Assembly: GCA_017537345.1 (NCBI GenBank)
Contig: JAFYKY010000021.1
Coordinates: 1 to 64,000, forward strand
DNA length: 64,000 bases
Reading direction: 5' to 3'
Source: Clostridia bacterium
GTDB lineage: Bacteria; Bacillota; Clostridia; Oscillospirales; CAG-382
Shown: positions 46,475 to 55,083 of the stretch, piece by piece
Layout: each line of letters begins with the position of its first letter
Numbering within the stretch: the first letter of the stretch is position 1
Position numbers and translations under genes: made by a program
The notes under the pieces: generated by a model
Databases searched by the model: none
Seen by the model: the letters and a program-made list of their open reading frames with translations, nothing else
What the model was told of the DNA's origin: nothing

Positions 46475-47397
46475 TGCGTATAGTTTTTATGGGCACACCG
46501 GATTTTGCCCTTACCGCCCTTGAAGCAATCTACCAAGCGGGACACGATATCGCTCTGGTGGTTTCCCAGCCGGATAAACCCTCGGGCAGAGGATACGTTT
46601 TAACCCCTTCTCCCGTAAAAAAGTTTGCACTGGAAAAGGGGATAGAGGTTATAACCCCCAAGACCATGCGCGATGAAGAAACCGCAAATATTCTCCGCTC
46701 CGTAAACGCAGACGTTTTCGTGGTGGCGGCTTTCGGAAAAATTTTGCCGCAGAATATACTTGATATCCCTCCTCACGGAAGTATTTGTATACACGCCTCC
46801 CTTCTTCCCGCCCTTAGGGGTGCGGCGCCTATAAACCGCGCCGTTATGGAGGGACATACGGAAGGCGGTATAACGATAATGTATATGGATGCGGGTATAG
46901 ATACCGGCGATATTATCCTTCAGCGTTCTATTCCCATAACCGAGAATATGACAGCGGGTGAATATCACGACGCTATGGCGGTTCTCGGCGGAGAATTGAT
47001 ACTTGAATATCTTTCTCTTGCTTCGGAAGGTAAAGCTACCCGTACTCCCCAGACAGAGGAAGGCTCGTCCTACGCCGCAAAAATAGATAAAAAAGAAGCA
47101 TACGAGGATTTTTCCCGTACCGCAAAGCAGACTCACGACCGTATACGTGGTCTTGCTCCTTATCCCGGTGCGTATGCTGTTTTAAACGGCAAGCGTATTA
47201 AGTTTCTTCAATCAGTTCTCACAAACGGTACGGGTGTGCCCGGCACCGTGCTTTCTACCGAAAACGGTATAGAGATCGCCTGCAAGGAAGGCAGCGTTAC
47301 CATAACCCATCTTCAGCCCGAGGGCAAGGGCAAAATGGATTACGCCAGCTTTTTGCGTGGCAATTCTGTAAAAAAAGGTGATATTTTCAATGTCTGA
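46474..47397 (+). CDS. fmt: methionyl-tRNA formyltransferase
   Basis: It formylates Met-tRNA for translation initiation. Its 307 residues start with RIVFMGTPDFALTALEA; the catalytic core has SICIHASLLPALRGAAPIN (Asn-His-Asp type site near 108) and MYMDAGIDTGDII. The C-terminal oligonucleotide-binding domain is complete (GLAPYPGAYAVLNGKRIK). It overlaps def by 1 base and the rsmB start by 8 bases. Confidence 0.96.
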   Translation: MRIVFMGTPDFALTALEAIYQAGHDIALVVSQPDKPSGRGYVLTPSPVKKFALEKGIEVITPKTMRDEETANILRSVNADVFVVAAFGKILPQNILDIPPHGSICIHASLLPALRGAAPINRAVMEGHTEGGITIMYMDAGIDTGDIILQRSIPITENMTAGEYHDAMAVLGGELILEYLSLASEGKATRTPQTEEGSSYAAKIDKKEAYEDFSRTAKQTHDRIRGLAPYPGAYAVLNGKRIKFLQSVLTNGTGVPGTVLSTENGIEIACKEGSVTITHLQPEGKGKMDYASFLRGNSVKKGDIFNV

Positions 47398-48565
47398 CCC
47401 CCGCAAAGTCGCTTTGGATATATTATACCGTATATCTTCTTCGGGAGCGTACGGAAATATAGGTCTGCTTTCCGCAGATCTGAGCGGTGTCGACCGCGCC
47501 TTTTGCACCGAGCTTATAAAAGGCGTGACCGAGCGCAGACGCACCCTTGACAATATTATTTCCCGCTACGTAAACAAAACGCCGGACGGAAAAATAACCG
47601 AGCTTTTGCGTCTGGGCGTGTACCAGATAATCTTTCTTTCCCGCGTGCCCGACCACGCGGTGTGCGATGAATCCGTAAAAACCGCGAAGCAGATAAACCG
47701 TTCTTTTGCTGGGTTTGTAAATGCGGTGCTTCGCAGCGTTTGCAGGGAAAAGGAGAGTATTATAAATTCCCTTTCATCCCTTCCCGAACCGGTGTATTAT
47801 TCGGTTTCCGAAAGTATATTTGAGCTTATCAAAGAGCAGTATCCCGAAGAATACAAAAGTATATTGGAAGCGTTTTATGAAAAACGCCCCGTGTCCGTAA
47901 GAGCAAACACCCTTAAAGAAACCCCCTATGTTGACGGAGTAAACGAGCATACGGATATGGGAGATATCGAAAAAGGACTGTTTTTCGTGCAGGGGCTTTC
48001 TTCCCAGCGGGCTGTAAAATCCCTTGACGCCAAGGCGGGAATGACGGTTATCGACCTTTGCGCCTGCCCGGGCGGAAAAAGCTTCGGCGCCGCAATAGAT
48101 ATGGGCAATAAGGGAAGAATAATATCCTCGGACCTGCACAAAAACAAGCTTTCCCTTATAACCAAGGGGGCGGAAAAGCTGGGAATAACCATTATCGAAA
48201 CAGTAGAGCGGGACGCCCGTGTTACCGACGAAAGCCTTATTGGGGTAGCGGACAGAGTTATATGCGATGTTCCTTGCTCGGGACTGGGAGTTATAGGTAC
48301 AAAGCCGGAGATTCGCTATAAAAACGCTTCGGATTTTGAGGGGCTCTACGCTACTCAGGAAAAAATACTGGAAAACGCGCTTTTATACCTAAAAAAAGGG
48401 GGCAGGGCGGTGTATTCCACCTGCACGATAAACAAGCGTGAAAACGGCGATATAACCGAAAAAGTATTAAAAGACAAAAAGGAATACCGCTTGGTGTCCC
48501 AAACCACCATTCTTCCCGGCAACGGGTACGATGGATTTTATATAGCAGTTATTGAAAGAGATTAA
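47390..48565 (+). CDS. rsmB: 16S rRNA (cytosine967-C5)-methyltransferase
   Basis: The chosen start is ATG 47390 inside the end of fmt, giving 391 residues; an in-frame ATG four codons upstream lacks better spacing. An N-terminal NusB-like RNA-binding domain opens with DPRKVALDILYRI. The SAM domain holds VIDLCACPGGKSFGAA near 220, DVPCSGLGVIG near 296 (motif IV with catalytic-cycle Cys) and VYSTCTINKRENG (second Cys region). The def-fmt-rsmB-rlmN order matches Bacillus. Confidence 0.94.
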   Translation: MSDPRKVALDILYRISSSGAYGNIGLLSADLSGVDRAFCTELIKGVTERRRTLDNIISRYVNKTPDGKITELLRLGVYQIIFLSRVPDHAVCDESVKTAKQINRSFAGFVNAVLRSVCREKESIINSLSSLPEPVYYSVSESIFELIKEQYPEEYKSILEAFYEKRPVSVRANTLKETPYVDGVNEHTDMGDIEKGLFFVQGLSSQRAVKSLDAKAGMTVIDLCACPGGKSFGAAIDMGNKGRIISSDLHKNKLSLITKGAEKLGITIIETVERDARVTDESLIGVADRVICDVPCSGLGVIGTKPEIRYKNASDFEGLYATQEKILENALLYLKKGGRAVYSTCTINKRENGDITEKVLKDKKEYRLVSQTTILPGNGYDGFYIAVIERD

Positions 48566-48567
48566 AA

Positions 48568-49593
48568 ATGACCGACCTTAAAAGTATGCTTCCCGAGGAG
48601 ATCAGGGAATATCTTGTGAATATCGGCGAAAAGCCTTTCCGCGCCAACCAAATATTCCGCTGGATATCCGCAGGGGAAACGGATATAGATAATATGACAG
48701 ACCTTTCCGTATCCCTGCGTGAAAAGCTTAAAAGGGAGTGTACGGTAACAAGGGCGAAGATCGTTTCAAAGCTTGTGTCGAAAATTGACGGCACGGTTAA
48801 ATATCTTTTCGAACTTTCGGACGGAGAGAAGATCGAAACCGTATTTATGCGCTATAAATACGGAAACACTGTTTGCATATCCACTCAGGCAGGGTGCAGA
48901 ATGGGCTGTACCTTTTGCGCTTCCCATATAAACGGCTTCCGCAGACATCTCACTCCCGCAGAAATGCTGGAGCAGGTAATGGCGGCTATGCGTGATACGG
49001 GGGAAAAGGTAAAAGGCATAGTGCTTATGGGCATTGGCGAGCCTCTGGATAATTATGATAACGTTTTGCAGTTTTTGCGCCTTGTTCATCATCCCGAGGG
49101 GCTTAATATCTCCCACAGACATATATCCCTTTCCACCTGCGGTCTGGTAGATAAAATAGATATGCTGGCGCAGGAAAAACTGCAGATAACCCTTTCGGTT
49201 TCTCTCCACGCGCCCAACGACGATATACGCAGACAGACTATGCCCGTTGCAAGAAAGTATCCTTACGAAACCCTTATAGATGCTTGTAAACGGTATATAG
49301 ACGTTACCAACCGACGTATATCCTTTGAATACGCACTTATTTCGGGAGTGAACGATTCGGAAAAGGATGCACACCAGCTTGGAAAAGTGCTTTCCGGTAT
49401 GCTTTGTCACGTAAACCTTATTCCCGTAAACGAGGTAAAGGAAAGAGGGTACAAAAAGAGCACCCGTGAGCAGGTGGCACGTTTTACGGAAATACTTAAT
49501 TCATATAAAATAAACACCACAGTCCGCCGTAAGCTGGGCGGAGATATAAATGCATCCTGCGGACAGCTCCGCGCGGAGCATAGAGAGGAGTGA
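48568..49593 (+). CDS. rlmN: dual-specificity rRNA/tRNA adenine-C2 methyltransferase RlmN
   Basis: This is a radical SAM enzyme that methylates A2503 of 23S rRNA and A37 of some tRNAs. Its 341 residues have the CxxxCxxC cluster motif in CRMGCTFCASH (near residues 110-117). GIGEPLDNYDNVL and LSTCGLVDKID support the fold, and the C-terminal catalytic Cys lies in ASCGQLRAEH. ATG 48568 lies 2 bases after rsmB. It precedes the phosphatase/kinase pair as in Bacillus. Confidence 0.96.
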   Translation: MTDLKSMLPEEIREYLVNIGEKPFRANQIFRWISAGETDIDNMTDLSVSLREKLKRECTVTRAKIVSKLVSKIDGTVKYLFELSDGEKIETVFMRYKYGNTVCISTQAGCRMGCTFCASHINGFRRHLTPAEMLEQVMAAMRDTGEKVKGIVLMGIGEPLDNYDNVLQFLRLVHHPEGLNISHRHISLSTCGLVDKIDMLAQEKLQITLSVSLHAPNDDIRRQTMPVARKYPYETLIDACKRYIDVTNRRISFEYALISGVNDSEKDAHQLGKVLSGMLCHVNLIPVNEVKERGYKKSTREQVARFTEILNSYKINTTVRRKLGGDINASCGQLRAEHREE

Positions 49594-49599
49594 TGTGTC

Positions 49600-50367
49600 T
49601 TGCGCATTTGCGGCAATACCGACGTAGGTAAGAAAAGAAAGAATAATCAGGATTATTTTCTCATATACAACGGAAGAGATTATGTTTCCGCCGTCGTTTG
49701 CGACGGAATGGGCGGCGCCGCAGGAGGCAACGTTGCAAGCCGTCTTGCCTGCGAGATATATCAGGAAACTTTGTCGGCGTCTTTAAAGGGCGTTAACTTA
49801 TATACTATCACCCGCGAGGATATAATAAAGATACTGCGTCTTTCGGTAGTATGCGCAAACAAAGCTGTATACGCCAAGGCGCAGACGGATAACGAATGTT
49901 ACGGTATGGGCACTACGCTGGTTGCGTTCTTTTCCTGCCCTGCAATAAACGTTGCCGTAAACGTAGGCGACAGCCGTCTGTATACCGTCAGCAACCGTAT
50001 GGCGATACAGATAACCAAAGACCATTCACTTGTGCAGATGTTGGTGGATAACGGCGCTTTAAGCGAAAAAGAAGCCCTTTTGCACCCAAAGAAAAACATA
50101 ATCCTGCGCGCTTTGGGCGTGGAAGATATGATAGAGCCGGATATGTTTTTCAATATTGAATTCGATTATATTCTTCTCTGCTCCGATGGGCTTTCCAATT
50201 TTGTTTCCAGAAGAGATATGGAAGATATAATATACACAAAATCCCGTTGGGGACGTAAAGTGACCGACGAAAAACGGGTAAAAATGCTTATAGATCTGGC
50301 GAACAAAAAAGGCGGTACGGATAATATTACCGCAGTTCTCATCGGAAAGGAGAAATCTGATGAATAA
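49600..50367 (+). CDS. prpC: PP2C-type protein phosphatase
   Basis: It dephosphorylates proteins phosphorylated by the adjacent Ser/Thr kinase. Start TTG 49600, with GGAG ahead; 255 residues. PP2C metal motifs are seen in order: TDVGKKRKNNQDYF, VVCDGMGGAAGGNVAS (near 33), VNVGDSRLY (near 123), LLCSDGLSNFV (near 186) and KGGTDNITAV (near 227). It overlaps the kinase gene by 8 bases, so enzyme pair levels are tied together. Confidence 0.94.
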   Translation: MRICGNTDVGKKRKNNQDYFLIYNGRDYVSAVVCDGMGGAAGGNVASRLACEIYQETLSASLKGVNLYTITREDIIKILRLSVVCANKAVYAKAQTDNECYGMGTTLVAFFSCPAINVAVNVGDSRLYTVSNRMAIQITKDHSLVQMLVDNGALSEKEALLHPKKNIILRALGVEDMIEPDMFFNIEFDYILLCSDGLSNFVSRRDMEDIIYTKSRWGRKVTDEKRVKMLIDLANKKGGTDNITAVLIGKEKSDE

Positions 50368-52432
50368 CAAATATCAAGGCTTTGTGGGCAAGGTTCTGGA
50401 CGGCAGATATAAAATTATCGAGCTGTTGGGCGTAGGCGGAATGGCTTTCGTTTTAAAGGCGGAAGATCTGCTTATGGACCGTACCGTTGCCATAAAGATA
50501 CTCAACGATGAATATAACGGAGATAAGCAGGCGGAATCCAGATTCATAAACGAATCCAAGGCTGTTGCTATGCTTTCCCATAAAAATCTTGTAAATATTT
50601 ACGACGTTGCCATCTATCCCGATATGAAGTATATCGTTATGGAATATCTTGACGGTATAACCTTGAAGGAATATCTGGATAAAAAAGGCGTGCTTTCCTG
50701 GAAAGAAGCTTGTCTGTATACCGTACAGATACTCAAAGCGCTGGAGCACGCTCACAGCAAGGACGTTATACACAGAGATATAAAGCCCCAGAACATTATT
50801 CTGCAAAAGAACGGGGAAGTAAAGGTTACCGATTTCGGTATTGCAAAAACTCCCCACGAAAACCTTAACGCAGACAGAGAACGGGCGATCGGTACGGTAT
50901 ACTATATCAGTCCCGAGCAGGCTTCCAGCAAGGAAACCACCTTCGCTTCCGATATATATTCCGTAGGCATAATGCTTTACGAAATGGTTACGGGAGTTTT
51001 GCCCTTTACCGCGGAAAACCTTATCGAGATCGCGATGATGCAGATAAACGAAGAACCGGGCAACCCCTGCGATCTTAATCCCGAGCTTCCCTTCGGTGTG
51101 GCGCAGATCATTCGCAAGGCAATGGAAAAAGACCCTTCAAACCGTTTTGCATCTGCTCACAGTATGATAAAAGCCATTGATATGGTGCTTCGTAATCCTA
51201 CGGTCACCTTTGCTTTGGGTAATGATTACCCCGTAGGCGATGCGCTGCCTTACAACGTGGTTCCCATAGATTCCATCGCAACCTCCGAGCTTGAGTATGA
51301 CGACGTATCCGGCAGAAAAACCGGCGCAGGCGCGGGAAACACCAAAAAACGCTACGTTAAAAAGCGCAAAAAGAAAAAGCGTTCCGTGCGGGAAAGCCGT
51401 TCAATGCTCCCCGTAGTTGCCGCTATCGCTTTGTCGTTCCTTATGGTTTGCGCGGCTTGCGGTGTATATTACGCCATTTACGCTTTAAAGCTTACCACCG
51501 GACCCGCTACGGGCAACGAAGTGGTGGTTCCCAAATTGGTAGGTCAGGTCTGGTCGGACGAACTTTCGGATAAGCTTATAAACGGCAATTTCGATAGCTC
51601 CGGCGTTAAGTTCAAGGTGCTGGAGGTTATAAAGGTATATAAATCCGGCTACGGAAACGGAGAGATCATAGAGCAAGACCCCGTTGCCCACCATATCGGC
51701 AAACTGCCCGATGGACAGATATTCTTTGAAATAGATTCCATAAAGATAAACGTAGTGCCCGATGACGTTGCCGTGCCCTATATCCGCGGATACACTTATA
51801 AAGAAGCGGAAATAAAGCTTATTGAGATGGGCTTTAAGGTGGAAAAAGAAGTGGTGTACGATGAATTCGGCTTTGCAAATCAGGTGGTAGGCACCGAGCC
51901 TGAATTCGGCACCCTCGTAAGCGCAGGCAGTACCGTAAAGGTATTCGTTTCTATGGGTAAGGACTATACCACTACCCAGCCCGTTCCCAATCTTGTGGGT
52001 ATGACACTTATCGAAGCCCGCGTAGCTCTGGAAAGGGCAAATCTGGCGGTGGGTGAGGTAACCTATGAATACGACGGTGAGTTTACCAACAAGATCACCT
52101 ATCAAAGCATAAAGCCGGATAAAGAGGGGCTTGAACCCTTTACCAAAATAGATATAACCATTTCCGGCGCTTCCAACGGCAGCGAATATAACAGAGGCGA
52201 TATGCCCGATCTGTTTGGATTATCCCAGGAAGAAGCAGAAGAATTCCTTATTGCTATCGGTCTTGTGCCCAACCGTATAACCGAGATATATTCCGAAGAA
52301 TTCGAACCCGGCACGGTCTGCGGTCAGAGTATAAAATACGGCTTGCCCGTAAGCGAGGGTGACAAGGTAGACCTTATAGTATGTGTCGGCTCTGCCGGTG
52401 GCGGTTCCGACGTATCTGATTCGGAGGAATAA
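50360..52432 (+). CDS. prkC: PASTA-domain Ser/Thr protein kinase (PrkC/IreK type)
   Basis: This membrane kinase senses wall fragments or lipid II and phosphorylates cytosolic targets such as IreB. Its 690 residues: kinase domain about 14-275 (GVGGMAFVLKAED glycine loop, VAIKIL Lys, HRDIKPQNIIL near 137, DFGIAKTP near 157), a strongly basic juxtamembrane stretch (KKRYVKKRKKKKRSV), one membrane span about 348-372, then four PASTA repeats to the end (openings VVPKLVGQVW, AVPYIRGYTY, PVPNLVGMTL and DMPDLFGLSQ). Together with prpC and ireB it completes a known signalling set. Confidence 0.95.
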   Translation: MNNKYQGFVGKVLDGRYKIIELLGVGGMAFVLKAEDLLMDRTVAIKILNDEYNGDKQAESRFINESKAVAMLSHKNLVNIYDVAIYPDMKYIVMEYLDGITLKEYLDKKGVLSWKEACLYTVQILKALEHAHSKDVIHRDIKPQNIILQKNGEVKVTDFGIAKTPHENLNADRERAIGTVYYISPEQASSKETTFASDIYSVGIMLYEMVTGVLPFTAENLIEIAMMQINEEPGNPCDLNPELPFGVAQIIRKAMEKDPSNRFASAHSMIKAIDMVLRNPTVTFALGNDYPVGDALPYNVVPIDSIATSELEYDDVSGRKTGAGAGNTKKRYVKKRKKKKRSVRESRSMLPVVAAIALSFLMVCAACGVYYAIYALKLTTGPATGNEVVVPKLVGQVWSDELSDKLINGNFDSSGVKFKVLEVIKVYKSGYGNGEIIEQDPVAHHIGKLPDGQIFFEIDSIKINVVPDDVAVPYIRGYTYKEAEIKLIEMGFKVEKEVVYDEFGFANQVVGTEPEFGTLVSAGSTVKVFVSMGKDYTTTQPVPNLVGMTLIEARVALERANLAVGEVTYEYDGEFTNKITYQSIKPDKEGLEPFTKIDITISGASNGSEYNRGDMPDLFGLSQEEAEEFLIAIGLVPNRITEIYSEEFEPGTVCGQSIKYGLPVSEGDKVDLIVCVGSAGGGSDVSDSEE

Positions 52433-52434
52433 CA

Positions 52435-53307
52435 TTGCCTACCGGATTATTGCTTAAAGGTCAGAAGGGGCTTTACACCCTTTTTGACGGAGAAAAAGAA
52501 ATTCAATGCCGCGCGGGAAGCCGTCTGCGCAAAAGCGATATGCGGCTTTCTCCCGGAGATAACGTGGAGTTTACCGTAAATGACGACGGCACGGGATTTA
52601 TAACAGAAATATTGCCGCGGAAGAACGCTTTTGTGCGTCCTCCCGTGGCAAACATAGACGTGTTCGTTATCGTAACCGCCGCCGCTTCGCCGGATCCCGA
52701 TATATATTATCTGGATTCCCTTTGCGCCATAGCAACCCTTGCAGGCGCGGAGGTTATGCTGGTAATAAACAAAACCGATCTTAAAGATCCAAAATACCTT
52801 ACGGATATATACAAAAAAACTCCTATCAAGGTATTCTGCGTGCAGGCTGTAAACGGCGTGGGAGTAGACAAGCTCCGCGACGAATTGCGGGGAAAGACCG
52901 CTGTGTTTGCAGGTCCTTCCGGCGCGGGAAAATCCAGCCTGCTCAACGCGCTGTGTCCCACCCTTTCCGAAGAAACGGGGGAACTTTCCGAACGGCTTAT
53001 GAGAGGAAAAAACACCACCCGTGTTTCCCGTCTGTTTTTGCTGGAGGGGGATATCCGTCTGGCAGACACACCGGGATTTACAATGCTGGATTTCAATGCC
53101 TGCGGTGTTACGGATCACAAAAAGGTAATAGATGCGTTTCCCGAAATGCTTCCCTATACCTGCGATTGCAGGTGGAGGGATTGCGCCCATACCGTAGAGG
53201 AGGGCTGCGCCGTTCTCGAGCAGGTGAATAAGGGAACAATACCGAAATCACGGCACGAAAGCTTTGTGCGCATTTACACAGAGCTTAAACAAAAAACTAC
53301 TTATTAG
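52435..53307 (+). CDS. rsgA: ribosome small-subunit-dependent GTPase A
   Basis: This circularly permuted GTPase helps mature the 30S subunit. Start TTG 52435 after GGAGG; 290 residues. The N-terminal OB domain is followed by the permuted G motifs: VINKTDLKD (G4, near 102), AGPSGAGKSSLLN (G1, near 160) and LADTPGFTML (G3, near 205). The C-terminal zinc finger is CDCRWRDCAHTVEEGC near 242-257. It starts 2 bases after prkC, the usual order prpC-prkC-rsgA. Confidence 0.95.
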   Translation: MPTGLLLKGQKGLYTLFDGEKEIQCRAGSRLRKSDMRLSPGDNVEFTVNDDGTGFITEILPRKNAFVRPPVANIDVFVIVTAAASPDPDIYYLDSLCAIATLAGAEVMLVINKTDLKDPKYLTDIYKKTPIKVFCVQAVNGVGVDKLRDELRGKTAVFAGPSGAGKSSLLNALCPTLSEETGELSERLMRGKNTTRVSRLFLLEGDIRLADTPGFTMLDFNACGVTDHKKVIDAFPEMLPYTCDCRWRDCAHTVEEGCAVLEQVNKGTIPKSRHESFVRIYTELKQKTTY

Positions 53308-53318
53308 AGGTGTATAAA

Positions 53319-53987
53319 ATGTTTATCGGTTTTATCAACCTTGCAAACGTAATAACATTGGGAGGCTTGTGTTCCGCGGGAATAGCGATGTTTTCTGCGG
53401 CAAACCATAATTATTGCCTTGCCCTTACATTCTTTTTGCTTGCGGGCGTTTGCGATATGACAGACGGCACGGCAGCCCGCCGTACCCCCGGCAGAACCGA
53501 CCGCGCCAAAGTTTACGGCGTTCAGCTGGATAGCCTTTGCGATATGGTCAGCTTCGGTGTTACTCCTTGCGTCATCGCGTGGTTTCTCGGATACAATACC
53601 TTTTTCGATATTATAGTTTACCTTTTGTTCTTCATAGCATCTGCTACCAGACTTGCGTATTTCAACACCCTTACAATGGAAAAAGCAGACCTTTCCTCCA
53701 AATCTTTTGTGGGAATGCCCATTCCTTTTTCCTGCTTTTCCACAGCGTTTCTTATGATGCTGCTGGCAATAGGGGTAGCCCCCTCCGCAATGGCGTGGGC
53801 GTTCAGAGCGGTTTACCTGCTGGTTGCTATGCTGTACGTTTTAAGAGTAAAGATCCCCAAGCCTCCCTTTAAGGTGGCAATATGCTTCGGCGCTGTGGGA
53901 CTTTTGATCTACGTTATCACTATGATTCAGTGGAGCGGAAATTCCGTTACCACCGCTATCGAAAACTATATAACTCTTACCGCATAA
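53319..53987 (+). CDS. pssA: CDP-diacylglycerol--serine O-phosphatidyltransferase
   Basis: It makes phosphatidylserine in the membrane, the precursor of phosphatidylethanolamine. ATG 53319 follows TAGAGG by 8 bases and gives 222 residues; an in-frame GTG at 53310 lies within that site. The CDP-alcohol phosphotransferase motif runs from DGTAARR to GVQLDSLCD near residues 48-74. It has 12 rather than 8 residues between AR and G, a spacing I recall from other clostridial PssA proteins. About six membrane spans. Last gene of the long string, followed by a strong terminator. Confidence 0.88.
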   Translation: MFIGFINLANVITLGGLCSAGIAMFSAANHNYCLALTFFLLAGVCDMTDGTAARRTPGRTDRAKVYGVQLDSLCDMVSFGVTPCVIAWFLGYNTFFDIIVYLLFFIASATRLAYFNTLTMEKADLSSKSFVGMPIPFSCFSTAFLMMLLAIGVAPSAMAWAFRAVYLLVAMLYVLRVKIPKPPFKVAICFGAVGLLIYVITMIQWSGNSVTTAIENYITLTA

Positions 53988-54007
53988 AAGATACCTCAAG
54001 AAACCTT

Positions 54008-54036
54008 AAAAACCCGTGAATTATTCACGGGTTTTT
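54008..54036 (+). terminator. terminator of the 16-gene string
   Basis: AAAAACCCGTGAA and TTCACGGGTTTTT pair around a short loop, followed by further T. Confidence 0.93.
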
Positions 54037-54059
54037 AACATTTTGTACTGCTTTGCGTA

Positions 54060-54088
54060 TTGACACGGTGTCTTTTGTGTGTTAGAAT
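54060..54088 (+). promoter_or_regulatory. promoter of the lipoprotein gene
   Basis: TTGACA (54060-54065), 17 bases, TAGAAT (54083-54088). The palindrome GACACGGTGTC (54062-54072) overlaps the -35 box and may be an operator. The leader to the lipoprotein start is about 170 bases long. Confidence 0.75.
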
Positions 54089-54228
54089 GTGGATAGAAGA
54101 ATCGTTTCTTTCGCACACCAAAGAAAATTTTTTCAAAAAAATATCATAAAATTTTTAGAGGTTTTGCTTTTAAAGTTCATTGGTTAAGCGCACGATATAA
54201 TTTGGCTTATCAGTAAATGGGGAATATC

Positions 54229-54267
54229 ATGCAAATTGCAATCATTGAATTTGAGGTGAGTTTATGA
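54229..54267 (+). CDS. possible 12-codon leader ORF ahead of the lipoprotein
   Basis: ATG 54229 follows GGGGA and encodes MQIAIIEFEVSL; its TGA overlaps the lipoprotein ATG as ATGA. It may simply couple translation. There is no proof that it is translated. Confidence 0.3.
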   Translation: MQIAIIEFEVSL

Positions 54268-54977
54268 AAAAAATCTTTTCAATCGTTCTTTTCCTTGTTT
54301 TAACATTGTCGTCCTGTTCTCTTTTTGGGGAGCAAGGCAATGTGTCGGACACTGTATCATCGGAAACACCCGATGAATCAAGCGCTGTAATCAGTGAGAG
54401 AAAAATTGAATACAGCTCTTATGACCCGTTTCTTACAGCTGATTTTCACGGTTCCGTTATACAATATGATTTTATTATGGGCGGTGCTTCTGCAAAAGAG
54501 AATAATCTTCTTGAGCATAATGATATCAGCGGGTGTATAGCCTTGGTTACCCTGACATACGTTGATGTTGACAATGCCATAGAAGAATTGCGAAGCGAAG
54601 AGTACACAGAAACATATTGTTCCACCCCCGTAACCGTGCGGATTGACCGCGTTTTATTTGAAAACGATGCCTGCGATTTCACTGCAGGGGAAGATCTAAC
54701 GTTTTGCGTGAACGACCGCTGGACGGAACAGACTAACGAAAAGAGTTGTGTGGAATATGATTCAATGTCTTTCCCTATAGCCGAAGCGGGCAGGCAATAT
54801 GTTGTAAAACTCCAACAAATTGACGGGGAGTGTTACGGCACGGTTTTGTCCTTCCCTATCAACTCGGACGGAAGCTATACGAAAAATATACTGGAACACA
54901 AGGATTCCGATTGCTTCAGAAAAGAACAATGGTCTTTTTCCGATGAGGTTTTAAAAAGATACGGCATAATTGAATAA
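54264..54977 (+). CDS. lipoprotein of unknown function
   Basis: This is a 237-residue exported protein. The signal peptide MKKIFSIVLFLVLTLSSC ends in the lipobox LSSC, with the lipid Cys at residue 18. A Ser/Thr/Glu-rich linker follows (about 19-50), then a globular domain (about 51-237) with LVTLTYVDVDNAIEEL and a final acidic stretch. I recognise no domain. ATG 54264 is preceded by GAGGTGAG. It is a single gene with its own promoter and terminator, so its role cannot be inferred from neighbours. Confidence 0.75.
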   Translation: MKKIFSIVLFLVLTLSSCSLFGEQGNVSDTVSSETPDESSAVISERKIEYSSYDPFLTADFHGSVIQYDFIMGGASAKENNLLEHNDISGCIALVTLTYVDVDNAIEELRSEEYTETYCSTPVTVRIDRVLFENDACDFTAGEDLTFCVNDRWTEQTNEKSCVEYDSMSFPIAEAGRQYVVKLQQIDGECYGTVLSFPINSDGSYTKNILEHKDSDCFRKEQWSFSDEVLKRYGIIE

Positions 54978-54982
54978 AAACC

Positions 54983-55012
54983 AAAATCTCCCCGATATTT
55001 CGGGGAGATTTT
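54983..55012. terminator. bidirectional terminator
   Basis: AAAATCTCCCCGA and TCGGGGAGATTTT pair with a tiny loop. It serves the lipoprotein gene and the minus-strand PhnP-like gene. Confidence 0.9.
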
Positions 55013-55044
55013 CTTGGGGTAATTTTTGCCGTAGTGTTTTTCTC

Positions 55045-55082
55045 TCGGGGTTCCCAAAAATCCGAAGGATTTTAGGGGTATC
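55045..55082 (-). repeat. 38-nt 3'-UTR hairpin element, copy C
   Basis: On the minus strand, 1 base after the stop of the PhnP-like gene: GGATACCCC, a 19-base centre with arms AAAATCC and GGATTTT around TTC, then GGGAACCCCGA. One flank base differs from copies A and B (GGGA for GGGG). Its terminator lies 32 bases further on at 54983-55012. Confidence 0.75.
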
Positions 55083-55083
55083 C

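Noticed and set aside
53460..53550. Four-residue insertion in the CDP-alcohol motif of PssA as a novelty
   Set aside because: A 12-residue spacing between AR and G is, as far as I recall, usual in clostridial PssA proteins ending in DSLCD, so this is a family variant.
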